Below are positions 40,160-48,298 of a DNA stretch of 64,000 nucleotides, in pieces. Origin of the DNA: DATDVC01 sp964601125. Its GTDB lineage: Bacteria; Patescibacteriota; Minisyncoccia; Phycocordibacterales; WO2-35-19. The stretch is taken from contig CAZRKB010000001.1 of assembly GCA_964601125.1 (NCBI GenBank), positions 1-64,000 of the forward strand, read 5' to 3'. The notes under the pieces are model-generated. The model was given only the letters and a program-made list of their open reading frames with translations, was not told the DNA's origin and did not search any database. Numbering within the stretch: position 1 is the first letter of the stretch; the number at the start of each line of letters is the position of its first letter. Position numbers and translations under genes: made by a program.

Positions 40160-40519
40160 TTACATTATCTTGACATCCACATTTACTCCAGATGGCAATG
40201 ATAAGTTAGTCAGAGCGTCCATTATTTTAGGAGAAGGGTTAACGATATCTATAACTCTTCTGTGAACCCTCATTTCAAACTGTTCACGAGCGTTTTTATA
40301 GACAAAAGGCGCCCGATTAACCGTATATTTCTTGATTTCGGTAGGAAGAGGTATTGGACCAACTATTTTAGCGTCATAACGAATAGCGGTATCAATGATT
40401 TGTTTTACCGAAACATCAAGAATCTTATACTCATAGGCCATGACTCGGATTCTCAATTTCGAAATAGCCTCATCTTTTTGAGATTTTGATTTTTTTTCTT
40501 TTTTTAATGTGCTCTCCAT
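40160..40519 (-). CDS. rpsJ: Ribosomal protein uS10 (NusE)
   Basis: The 119-aa protein has an extra basic N-terminus (STLKKEKKSKSQKDEA) before the S10 core KLRIRVMAYEYKILD; VGPIPLPTEIKKYTVNRAP and HRRVIDIVNPSPK are typical. It also binds NusG/NusB in antitermination. It follows tuf on the same strand; the 71-nt gap contains AT-rich GATTGAATG repeats. Confidence 0.97.
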   Translation of the reverse strand: MESTLKKEKKSKSQKDEAISKLRIRVMAYEYKILDVSVKQIIDTAIRYDAKIVGPIPLPTEIKKYTVNRAPFVYKNAREQFEMRVHRRVIDIVNPSPKIMDALTNLSLPSGVNVDVKIM

Positions 40520-40590
40520 TGTTGAATTGAATGATTTAAAGATTGAATGATTAATTTTTCAATATTTCAATTTTCAATCTTTTAATATTC

Positions 40591-41793
40591 CTAGGCGACT
40601 ATTTTGGTTACTACACCAGCACCCACAGTCTTGCCCCCTTCACGAATAGCAAACTTTTGCTTTTCTTCAAGAGCGATCGGGGCGACAAGCTTAACCTTAA
40701 ATTGAGCTGTATCGCCAGGCATTACCATTTCTACTCCTTCCTTAAGAGTCACCTCACCAGTAACATCGGTAGTTCTGATATAGAACTGAGGTTTGTAGCC
40801 TGTAAAGAATGGCGTATGTCGTCCTCCTTCTTCTTTCTTTAGAATATACACTTCTGATTCAAATTCAGTGTGAGGAGTAACGCTTCCTGTTTTAGCAAGC
40901 ACTTGACCGCGATGAATGTCCTCCTTTTTAAGACCTCGGAGGAGAATTCCGGCGTTGTCTCCAGCGATACCAGAATCAAGCTGCTTGTTAAACATTTCAA
41001 TACCTGTAACAGTGGTCTTTTGAGCGTCTTTAAGTCCGATGATTTCAACTTCTTCGCCTACTTTAACCTGACCTCTTTCAATCTTCCCTGTCACTACCGT
41101 ACCGCGACCTTCGATTGAAAAGATGTCTTCTATAGGCATCAAGAAAGCCTTCTCAGTATCTCTTACAGGATCAGGGATAAATGAATCTACGGTATTGATG
41201 AGTTCAAGTACCTTTTGAGCCCACTCATCAGAAGCATCCTTTGCTTCCAGAGCCTTAAGACCAGAACCGCGGATAATAGGAGTATTTGCGCCGTCATAGC
41301 CATTCTTAGTCAAAAGCTCGCGGACTTCTTCTTCAACAAGATCAATAAGGTCAGTATCAGGTACCATGTCGCACTTGTTTAGAAATACGGCTATCTTAGG
41401 CACACCAACCTGCCTAGCAAGGAGAACATGCTCTCTTGATTGAGGCATGAGACCGTCAGTAGCGGCTACTACGAGAATCGCACCGTCCATCTGAGCAGCG
41501 CCGGTAATCATGTTTTTGATGTAGTCGGCGTGACCTGGGGCGTCAATGTGAGCATAGTGCCTCTTAGGGGTCCAGTATTCACTGTGGTGAAGGGCGATGG
41601 TTATACCTCTCGCTTTTTCTTCAGGAGCATTGTCAATTTTGTCAATTTCTTCGACTCGAGCGCCGTAGCCCTTATCCTTATTCATGTCAAGAACATGGAG
41701 AATACCCGCAGTCAAAGTTGTTTTGCCGTGGTCAACGTGGCCAATTGTACCTACGTTTACGTGAGGCTTGGAACGATCGAAAGAATCTGCCAT
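40591..41793 (-). CDS. tuf: Elongation factor Tu
   Basis: EF-Tu brings aminoacyl-tRNA to the ribosome. It is 400 aa. The G motifs are GHVDHGKTT (G1), RGITI (G2), DAPGHADY (G3, with Ala where Cys is common) and NKCDMV (G4). Domains II and III are intact (ends REGGKTVGAGVVTKIV). It heads ribosomal block 2 instead of following fusA, which is 21 kb away. Confidence 0.98.
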   Translation of the reverse strand: MADSFDRSKPHVNVGTIGHVDHGKTTLTAGILHVLDMNKDKGYGARVEEIDKIDNAPEEKARGITIALHHSEYWTPKRHYAHIDAPGHADYIKNMITGAAQMDGAILVVAATDGLMPQSREHVLLARQVGVPKIAVFLNKCDMVPDTDLIDLVEEEVRELLTKNGYDGANTPIIRGSGLKALEAKDASDEWAQKVLELINTVDSFIPDPVRDTEKAFLMPIEDIFSIEGRGTVVTGKIERGQVKVGEEVEIIGLKDAQKTTVTGIEMFNKQLDSGIAGDNAGILLRGLKKEDIHRGQVLAKTGSVTPHTEFESEVYILKKEEGGRHTPFFTGYKPQFYIRTTDVTGEVTLKEGVEMVMPGDTAQFKVKLVAPIALEEKQKFAIREGGKTVGAGVVTKIVA

Positions 41794-41910
41794 AACTTTT
41801 TAATTAAAATAATGCTAAATAATTTTTAAAAATTGCGACATTTAAAACGCGCATTTATAAGTAATCTACATGCTATCAGAATAAGCAAAACTATGCAAGA
41901 GCATGTTTCT

Positions 41911-41957
41911 TCCCTCTCCTAAATCCAGGAGAGGGTGCCAATCAGGCGGGTGAGGTC
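41911..41957. repeat. Palindromic element (family 1) upstream of tuf
   Basis: CCCTCTCCTAAATCCAGGAGAGGG followed by a variant GGCGGGTGAGG arm lies in the gap between tuf and the 99-aa gene (given here in description only; arms are CCCTCTCCT and AGGAGAGGG). Confidence 0.8.
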
Positions 41958-41961
41958 GAAA

Positions 41962-42261
41962 CTAAGAGAATATCCCACTGGTAGCACGCTTGAGGCGCGA
42001 CATTTCTTCGGTTACCACCTTATCAAAATCCGTCACACGAGTTTTGAGAAAATTTACAATTTTTTGATAATCGCTCCCGGCATTATTTATAGTCTGATCA
42101 AAATCATTCATTGTATTTTCGTCCATGGCGTCAACTGCCCTCTCAACCACTGACTCAAACAGAAGATTGCCGATTTTTTCGATCATTCTTTCTTGTTCTT
42201 CGCTATCCATACTGGAGAGTCCGAAATCCTGGGCTATTTTTTTCTTCAAATTTTCATCCAT
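41962..42261 (-). CDS. Small helical protein, DUF5663-like
   Basis: The 99-aa product is all-helical and acidic, with no membrane segment (IAQDFGLSSMDSEEQERMIE, NLLFESVVERAVDAM). The pattern of a short N-terminal helix followed by ERMIEKIGNLLFESVVER resembles DUF5663 proteins of Patescibacteria; this is a low-certainty match. It lies upstream of tuf and downstream of the 1039-aa gene, on the same strand. Confidence 0.65.
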   Translation of the reverse strand: MDENLKKKIAQDFGLSSMDSEEQERMIEKIGNLLFESVVERAVDAMDENTMNDFDQTINNAGSDYQKIVNFLKTRVTDFDKVVTEEMSRLKRATSGIFS

Positions 42262-42315
42262 TCTTTTTATTTTAACCTTTTATTTAGATTAAACACGTTA
42301 AATTTGTTTATAACC

Positions 42316-45300
42316 TCAAGCCACCCTTTTAAAGATCATCGGGTCCACCACTTTGCCTGGTGCAACATCGGTAGGTTTCGGCCTAGGATGTTCTGCCACA
42401 AATTTACCTAGACGTTTTACATAATCAACCATATTTTCATCTTTATACGGTATTACATCTACACCATCTCCGCTTGCCCCAGATGCTTTGGTGCCTTCCA
42501 TTGCCTCTTTTCTAAGAAAATCTATATAGCCGATCAAATTTCGATGCGACTGGGAAACAGAGAGGCTTTCAACTATTTTTTTGGGTAATTCAGAATCTTC
42601 TGGATGTTTGTAATAATCCAAAACCTTTGATGCGTTTTGGGGAGCGATTTCTTTCCATTCTGGGGAACTTATCCCTTCCTGTTTTCCTATACCCAAAAAC
42701 CCTTCTTTTCCATAAATAGTATTTATGTCGTTATTAAAATGTTTTTCTACTTCTTCTGTGGTGATCATTTCAGCGATCACTCTTTTAGTATCTCCTTCAA
42801 GCGACCTTACAGCTTCCACCATCGCATTTTTTCCTTTTCCACCCTCTATTACTTCAAAAGCTGTTTTGTTTTCGTGAGTAAGAATACCAGCTTTTGCTGA
42901 TTCAATCTTGTCTTGCATTTCTCTATCTAATGAACTATCTGCGTTTGCATCTACACTTAGACCAACAACCTCTTCTGTATCCATTTCTACCTCTGTCTCA
43001 TTAATATCCTCGCCTAGATTCCTAAACGAATCTCCTTTATCCATTATGACAATTGGTTCTGCTTTGGGTTTTGTATTCAAAATTTCATCTACTGTTTTGC
43101 TATCAAGATTTTGCCCCTGATGACTCGGGTCTTTAACCCAAGCAGCAATTTTGGCATCATTTTCTTCTATTATCTTGATTCTGTTTTCGGGCAATTTTTC
43201 CGCCTTTTCTAAAATTTCATTTATCCATTTTTTATCTTCAAAAAGTTTGGAGTAGTTTACTTCTTTGCCGATCAAAATTTCCCCATTTTTTCCTACACCT
43301 TCTGCATATTTGCTCGGGTCTCCCAAAACCCTGTTATTAAGGTAGGAAATAACAAGACTTTTTTGTCCCGAATGCTCTAGTTTTGCAAACCTATCATTAT
43401 GTTCCATTGTTTCTCTAAGCAGACCCCAATTTGAATCACCTTTTTCCGGCATATGCTTTAAGTTTTCTGGGCTTAAAAGTTGTGGCGCATTTTCTGCATA
43501 TATTTTTTCATTGATAGATTTTAATTGATCTTCAGTTGGCACCTTTGGTGCGTTTGGGTGTAATTCATTTTTTAAAGATAAACCGCCATAATAAGAATCA
43601 AGAAACCCTCCCACCGCAACACCCGCACCCGCACCAAGTCCAAAAGTAATAGCGCTTTTTTTCAAAGCTAGATTTCTTTTTTTATTTTCAGCTTGTTTTT
43701 TTAATTCCTCAAATTTTTTGGTTTTCTCTTCAAGAGATTCATGAGAATTCTTTATTTTTTCCTCTTCCTCCTTTTCCCATTTTTCTACATTTTCAATCTT
43801 TGGCCCAATAGTAGCGCCCAATGTAGAGCCAACAAGAGAACCTGCGGCTCTCGCTGTTCTATAACCCACAGCGCCAAGCACCCCGATGGCCGTCCCCCCC
43901 GCAGCAAAAGTTCCCACACCCAAAGCTGCACCAAATAACGCGCTGTTTATTGCAAATTTGGTTAATCTATTTTTACCCAAATACCATCTAGCCAGCTTTG
44001 TATTCAAAAGAGAAAAAGCTGCTTCCTTGACCTTATCCTTTAAGCTTTCGGATTTATGTTTTCTAAAGGTATCCAAATAAGTGTCGCTTTCTTTTTTTAA
44101 TAACTCCTCATAAATGGTGTCGTGTATTTCTTGCTCCAAAACTCTCTCTTGCTCTGGAGTAAGATTTGACCCCGCTTGCCGTCTCAGCGTTTCTTCAATT
44201 TTTTTAGCAACGGTTTCTTTATAGTTTCTATACTCCGATCTATTAATTTCAAGCCCAATACTCGACATGCCCAACTGATCGATCGGGGCATCTGCTCGAG
44301 CCAAATCTTCTCTCATTTGTTCAAATTTTTTCCACTCTTCACTTTCTCTCCAGTTTTGCACAGGAGTGCTTATATTGTTTGGATTTGTAGTAGATTCACC
44401 ACTCGTTACTGGGACTAGTTCACCAACAAGTATTTCTTCTGTTTTGGGTTTTACAGCTTCTACTTGTTCATCTTCTACTGATACCCCATCTTGTGTTTTA
44501 GGATTTTCAAGATTCCTTATTATATCTTCTATCCTTTTGATTTCTTTTAACTTTGATTCCAATACTTCATCTTTTGTGTGGCCATCTTTTTCCATCGCTT
44601 CCAATTCTGATCTTATTTCATCTTTTTGACGTCGCCATTGGTCTATTTGAATCAAAACTTCAAGTTTTTTTATTTCATCTTCTTTTTGCTGTAAAATATC
44701 GTCTTTTTCTATTCCTACTTTTTCTGCTTTACGCAAATCCTCCTTAAGAATTTCTAACTTGGTCGATAATTCTGAATCTTTTTCTACACTAGGATATCGG
44801 CTTCCATAAGAAGCAGGTTGAGCGAACTCTACGTTTGATTCTTCTCTTGGTCTCAATTCATTTGCCAAAACAACTGACGAAAAAGCTGATGGTCTTGGAC
44901 CTTGAGGTCTGAAATACTGCACCCTCTCCTGCATATCATATTTGTAATCTTCCGGAGTGGATGGTGACTGAACCACAACATCAGAGATGTCTACTTCGGG
45001 CGCAAGTTCTGGTGTCAACTCAACTTGCAGTTCTTCTGGTTTTTTTTCCTCCCCATTTAAATTAATTGACTCGTCAGGCTCTGGTGAAGTTGGTGAGGGA
45101 GCAGCTTCTTCCTCTGGTTGATTTCGCAAAAAATTTATTATTCCTTCTCCGGTAACACCGACACCTATATTTATTTTCCCATCTTTGAGTGATATACCAT
45201 TTTCACCAACCAAATTTATTTCAGTTTTTTTACCTTTCAACAAAGTAGGGTCTAAATCTATGGCCTCAGCAAGAGATTCGTAGATATTAAATTTATGTTG

Positions 45301-45435
45301 AGATCCCAAAGCTTCAAACTCAGGAGTTCTTGCACTTCGTCCATGAGCCCCAAAAAAGAAGGCTACCTTATTTACTGCGTCAGGATTATGAATATCTGGA
45401 TTTTTATTTAATACTCTGGAGGCTTCCATACCCAA
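42316..45435 (-). CDS. Large 1039-aa protein of unknown function with coiled coils and Gly-rich hydrophobic hairpin
   Basis: No family is recognised. The N-terminal about 115 residues look globular (VAFFFGAHGRSARTPEFEAL, ending in a short helical segment). Residues about 118-400 are acidic, Pro/Glu-rich and coiled-coil-like. Two Gly/Ala-rich hydrophobic regions lie at about 490-545 (FGAALGVGTFAAGGTAIGVL) and 588-615 (FGLGAGAGVAVGGFL), separated by a charged coiled coil (VEKWEKEEEEKIKNSHE). The C-terminal 400 residues are soluble and helical. It may insert a hairpin into or cross the membrane. It may start at ATG 45435 or 45429. Similar lineage-specific giants are common in small-genome bacteria. 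Confidence 0.75.
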   Translation of the reverse strand: MGMEASRVLNKNPDIHNPDAVNKVAFFFGAHGRSARTPEFEALGSQHKFNIYESLAEAIDLDPTLLKGKKTEINLVGENGISLKDGKINIGVGVTGEGIINFLRNQPEEEAAPSPTSPEPDESINLNGEEKKPEELQVELTPELAPEVDISDVVVQSPSTPEDYKYDMQERVQYFRPQGPRPSAFSSVVLANELRPREESNVEFAQPASYGSRYPSVEKDSELSTKLEILKEDLRKAEKVGIEKDDILQQKEDEIKKLEVLIQIDQWRRQKDEIRSELEAMEKDGHTKDEVLESKLKEIKRIEDIIRNLENPKTQDGVSVEDEQVEAVKPKTEEILVGELVPVTSGESTTNPNNISTPVQNWRESEEWKKFEQMREDLARADAPIDQLGMSSIGLEINRSEYRNYKETVAKKIEETLRRQAGSNLTPEQERVLEQEIHDTIYEELLKKESDTYLDTFRKHKSESLKDKVKEAAFSLLNTKLARWYLGKNRLTKFAINSALFGAALGVGTFAAGGTAIGVLGAVGYRTARAAGSLVGSTLGATIGPKIENVEKWEKEEEEKIKNSHESLEEKTKKFEELKKQAENKKRNLALKKSAITFGLGAGAGVAVGGFLDSYYGGLSLKNELHPNAPKVPTEDQLKSINEKIYAENAPQLLSPENLKHMPEKGDSNWGLLRETMEHNDRFAKLEHSGQKSLVISYLNNRVLGDPSKYAEGVGKNGEILIGKEVNYSKLFEDKKWINEILEKAEKLPENRIKIIEENDAKIAAWVKDPSHQGQNLDSKTVDEILNTKPKAEPIVIMDKGDSFRNLGEDINETEVEMDTEEVVGLSVDANADSSLDREMQDKIESAKAGILTHENKTAFEVIEGGKGKNAMVEAVRSLEGDTKRVIAEMITTEEVEKHFNNDINTIYGKEGFLGIGKQEGISSPEWKEIAPQNASKVLDYYKHPEDSELPKKIVESLSVSQSHRNLIGYIDFLRKEAMEGTKASGASGDGVDVIPYKDENMVDYVKRLGKFVAEHPRPKPTDVAPGKVVDPMIFKRVA

Positions 45436-45506
45436 AATTATACGTTAAGAAATTTTTAAATAAAAGGGAAAACCTGCTCTGTATTAGACTTAGCTATGAT
45501 ACGAAT

Positions 45507-45534
45507 TTGACATGTGCTTTAGTTTGTGTATAAT
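45507..45534 (+). promoter_or_regulatory. Consensus promoter of nusA
   Basis: TTGACA (45507-45512) and TATAAT (45529-45534), both perfect, are 16 nt apart. The start is expected near 45541, leaving a leader of about 128 nt. Confidence 0.8.
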
Positions 45535-45558
45535 GGAGGCGATACTGAAATCAGACGC

Positions 45559-45576
45559 GTCCGCCTTCCGGCGGAC
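45559..45576 (+). promoter_or_regulatory. Stem-loop in the nusA leader
   Basis: GTCCGCC-ttcc-GGCGGAC is a 7-bp GC-rich hairpin, about 18 nt into the predicted transcript, followed by TTTGTGTTTT. It resembles a weak intrinsic terminator and could support autoregulation by NusA. Confidence 0.55.
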
Positions 45577-45618
45577 TTTGTGTTTTAAAAGTATTATTAA
45601 TAATAAAGAAGGCTCGGA

Positions 45619-45658
45619 ACCCCCTTCTCTTAATGTAAGAGAAGGGTTTGGGGATGAG
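45619..45658. repeat. Palindromic element (family 1) in the nusA leader
   Basis: CCCCCTTCTCTTA and TAAGAGAAGGG arms with GGGGATGAG lie just before the nusA start; an in-frame ATG at 45654 is in the repeat itself. Confidence 0.85.
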
Positions 45659-45668
45659 TTATAAACCT

Positions 45669-46889
45669 ATGTTTGACTTAAAAGTTATAAATTCGGTCCT
45701 TGATCAACTAAAAGAAGAGAGAGGTATACCAAAAGAAAAGGTGCTTGAAGCCATAGAAATGGCCATAGCAACAGCTTATAGGAAAGAATACGGCAAGCGC
45801 GGACAGATAATCCGAGCCAAATTCGACATACAAACCGGTGCCATAGAAATGAGCCAGGTCAAAATCGTAGTAGACGAAACAAAAGTCTTTATGGACAGAG
45901 AATCCTTAGAGGAAGCCTTGGCTGAAGCAGAAGAAAAAGACGACGAAAGAGTTTTGTTCAATCCCGAGCATCATATCCTAGTAGAAGACGCAAAAAGGAT
46001 TAAAAAAGGTGCGGTAGTCGGAGATGAGATCATTTTTCCCATCGAATCAAAGGGTGATTACGGAAGAATAGCCAGCCAGACTGCCAAACAGGTCATAATG
46101 CAAAAAATCCGTGAGGCAGAAAGAGAATCAGTACTCAAAGAGTTTGGTGAGAGAGAAGGAGATATAATAACCGGCTCTGTGCAGAGGATCGAGCGCGGAA
46201 ACATATTTATAGATGTAGGCAGAGCGGTAGGCATCATGCCTTATGAAGAACAAATCCCAGGCGAGCGATTTAGCCAAGGAGAGAGAGTACGCGCTTATCT
46301 TTACCGAGTAGAAGACGGACCAAAAGGCGTGGTTTTGAGACTTTCTCGTTCTCACCCCAAGTTCCTTATCGAGCTTTTCAAAAATGAAGTGCCGGAGCTT
46401 GTCAACAATTCGATAGAAATAAAGAGTGTAGCTCGAGAACCAGGGTCAAGATCAAAAGTAGCCGTTGTTTCAAATGACAACTACATTGATCCGGTCGGAT
46501 CATTGGTTGGGCAAAGAGGTGTAAGAGTAGCCACCGTAACAAGTGAGCTAGGAGGAGAAAAGATAGACATTATAGAGTGGTCAGATAACGCAGCAGAATT
46601 TATCGAAGACGCCCTCTCTCCTGCCAAAATAGTGTCAGTTGACATTGATGAAGAAAACAGAGAGGCAAAAGTGGTGGTTTCAGAAGATCAGCAATCTCTC
46701 GCTATCGGCAAAGGTGGCCAAAACGTACGCCTCGCTGCTAAATTAACTGGTTGGAGGATAGACATTAATTCCATAAAGGGTGAGGAGCTCGGCGGAGCAG
46801 AAGGAGTCGACTCCGCTCAAGGCTCCGTCGAGCCGAAGGAGGAAAAGAAGGAAGAAAAGGTAGAAGAATCAAAAGAGGAAAATTCATAA
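45669..46889 (+). CDS. nusA: Transcription termination/antitermination factor NusA
   Basis: NusA regulates pausing and termination. From ATG 45669 (MFDLKVINSVLDQL, the family start) it has 406 aa. Domains: NTD (about 1-130), S1 (SVQRIERGNIFIDVGRAVGI), KH1 (REPGSRSKVAVVS and GSLVGQRGVRV) and KH2 (AIGKGGQNVRLAAKLTGWRIDI). The C-terminal tail GVDSAQGSVEPKEEKKEEK appears to derive from a repeat (GTCGACTCCGCTCAAGGC type). rimP and infB, its usual neighbours, are absent. Confidence 0.96.
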   Translation: MFDLKVINSVLDQLKEERGIPKEKVLEAIEMAIATAYRKEYGKRGQIIRAKFDIQTGAIEMSQVKIVVDETKVFMDRESLEEALAEAEEKDDERVLFNPEHHILVEDAKRIKKGAVVGDEIIFPIESKGDYGRIASQTAKQVIMQKIREAERESVLKEFGEREGDIITGSVQRIERGNIFIDVGRAVGIMPYEEQIPGERFSQGERVRAYLYRVEDGPKGVVLRLSRSHPKFLIELFKNEVPELVNNSIEIKSVAREPGSRSKVAVVSNDNYIDPVGSLVGQRGVRVATVTSELGGEKIDIIEWSDNAAEFIEDALSPAKIVSVDIDEENREAKVVVSEDQQSLAIGKGGQNVRLAAKLTGWRIDINSIKGEELGGAEGVDSAQGSVEPKEEKKEEKVEESKEENS

Positions 46890-46929
46890 CCCCCTCCCAA
46901 CCTCTCCCTTACCTTAAGGGAGAGGTGCC
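46888..46929. repeat. Palindromic element (family 1) at the nusA stop
   Basis: AACCCCCTCCCAACCTCTCCC and its partner GGGAGAGGT start within the nusA stop codon (arms given as CCCCCTCCCAACCTCTCCC and GGGAGAGGTG). Confidence 0.85.
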
Positions 46930-46947
46930 AAACAAAACAAAATTTCA

Positions 46948-46978
46948 CAAAAAAGCCCCTGAAATAGGGGCTTTTTTG
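46948..46978 (+). terminator. Intrinsic terminator of nusA
   Basis: CAAAAAAGCCCCT-gaaat-AGGGGCTTTTTTG is a 13-bp stem with a T-tract. It separates nusA from the next promoter, which begins at 46984. Confidence 0.92.
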
Positions 46979-46983
46979 TACCC

Positions 46984-47012
46984 TTGCAATTTATATCTTA
47001 TTATGCTATAAT
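46984..47012 (+). promoter_or_regulatory. Promoter of the 123-aa gene
   Basis: TTGCAA (46984-46989) and a perfect TATAAT (47007-47012) are 17 nt apart. A strong Shine-Dalgarno (AGGAGGT, 47020-47026) follows at once. Confidence 0.8.
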
Positions 47013-47033
47013 ACACGTTAGGAGGTCCATAGA

Positions 47034-47405
47034 GTGGACGACAACAATAAAGAATTTTTTGCAACTTTCAGATTCACTCCCGACAAAAACCCGGTGGGAG
47101 ACGCGGTTGGGCGCAAACTCATACTCGCGATCTTGTTCAGTGTTGCTCGAGAATTTCACTCGAAAGAAAGAGTTTGGTCAGAACTGAAAGAACGAGCAAG
47201 TGTTTTTGGAATAAAGGACGTCCTAGATAAATACGAAGACGTTCTGATTCTCCGTGAGGAGATTGGCTCAACTTTGAGCCAAATTGACCAATCACAGCAA
47301 ACATTTGGAAGATTTTTGGATCTGGCCATCAAGGCTGGCTACGACGTGAAGAACGTGTCTATTGACAGCCTCCTGGATGAAGGAGGAAAAACAAAGACCA
47401 CCTGA
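47034..47405 (+). CDS. Single-gene unit encoding a 123-aa protein of unknown function
   Basis: The start is a GTG at 47034 placed 7 nt after AGGAGGT. The product is soluble and helical with motifs FRFTPDKNPVGDAVGRKLIL and a C-terminal DVKNVSIDSLLDEGG. It carries its own promoter and its own strong terminator, and its codons look richer in G and C than the neighbours. No family is recognised. It is one of four such self-contained genes in the window. Confidence 0.75.
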   Translation: MDDNNKEFFATFRFTPDKNPVGDAVGRKLILAILFSVAREFHSKERVWSELKERASVFGIKDVLDKYEDVLILREEIGSTLSQIDQSQQTFGRFLDLAIKAGYDVKNVSIDSLLDEGGKTKTT

Positions 47406-47418
47406 GGACAAGACCAAC

Positions 47419-47445
47419 CCCCCGACGCGGAAGACGCGTCGGGGG
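47419..47445 (+). terminator. Intrinsic terminator of the 123-aa gene
   Basis: CCCCCGACGCG-gaaga-CGCGTCGGGGG is an 11-bp stem followed by TTTTGATTTTTT. Confidence 0.93.
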
Positions 47446-47470
47446 TTTTGATTTTTTAGGTTTTTGGTCT

Positions 47471-47511
47471 GGCCCCCTCCCTTTAGAGTAAAGGGAGGGT
47501 TAGGGAGGGAT
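47471..47511. repeat. Palindromic element (family 1) upstream of ppa
   Basis: GGCCCCCTCCCTTTA and TAAAGGGAGGGTTAGGGAGGG arms (each shown in part) lie between the terminator and ppa. Confidence 0.85.
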
Positions 47512-47602
47512 TAGTTTGGAAAACGAGCAGATGATACTTTAAATTTATCTTATGGTCTGATATCCTTAATTCATAATTCTTTATTCATAATTCAAATTTT
47601 TT

Positions 47603-48124
47603 ATGAACCTATGGCACGAAATTGATCCAGGCGAGAAAACAGAGATGAATGTCATCGTCGAAATAAACAAAGGGTCCAAAAATAAATACGAGGTTGATAA
47701 AAAGACCGGCCTTATCGCCTTAGACAGAGCAATGCACACAGCGCAGGATTTCCCTTTTGACTATGGCTTCGTGCCTCAAACCCTTTGGCATGACAATGAT
47801 CCACTCGACGTTATTTTACTTACCACCTTTCCCCTACTCCCCGGAGTTTTAGTGCGAGCAAGGCCAATTGCAATAATGAACATGATCGACGGCGGTGAAG
47901 GAGACGACAAAGTCATAGCTGTCCCCTGCGATGACCCACGTTGGGATAAAGTGAAAGACTTAGGAGACATAAACGAGCACACTCTAAAAGAAATGGAGCA
48001 TTTTTACTCTACCTACAAAAAACTCCAGAATAAGGTGGTTGAAATAACGGGTTTCAAGGGTCGCGAGGAAGCAGAGAGGGCTTTTGAAGAGTCTCTTGAT
48101 ATCTACAAAAAGAAATTTAAATAG
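47603..48124 (+). CDS. ppa: Inorganic pyrophosphatase
   Basis: The family I enzyme hydrolyses pyrophosphate and pulls biosynthetic reactions forward. It is 173 aa. The active-site blocks are EINKGSKNKYEVDKKTG, FPFDYGFVPQT, the metal motif DNDPLDVILLT and IDGGEGDDKVIAVPCDDPRW. Length is normal. The preceding gap holds short ATTCATAATTC direct repeats; the gene is followed by a composite palindromic repeat and an inverted repeat at 48239-48276. Confidence 0.97.
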   Translation: MNLWHEIDPGEKTEMNVIVEINKGSKNKYEVDKKTGLIALDRAMHTAQDFPFDYGFVPQTLWHDNDPLDVILLTTFPLLPGVLVRARPIAIMNMIDGGEGDDKVIAVPCDDPRWDKVKDLGDINEHTLKEMEHFYSTYKKLQNKVVEITGFKGREEAERAFEESLDIYKKKFK

Positions 48125-48160
48125 GTCTTATGCCTCTCTTAATAATAACCTGTCTCGACG

Positions 48161-48218
48161 ACCCGCTTCGCCAGAGCTCCAGCGAGGCGAGCAAGGCGGA
48201 GAGGGGTTAGGGGTGATT
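48161..48218. repeat. Composite repeat after ppa
   Basis: A CCAGCGAGGCGAGCAAGGC core, related to the repeat in recJ and between the tRNA-Pro genes, is joined to a family 1 right arm (GAGGGGTTAGGGGTGAT). One repeat appears to sit in the loop of another. Confidence 0.7.
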
Positions 48219-48298
48219 ATCCCCTTTAAAAAAGATTTAAACCGTACTACAATGGTAATTATTACCAATACGGTTTATTTATTATTTAAATATAAAAA

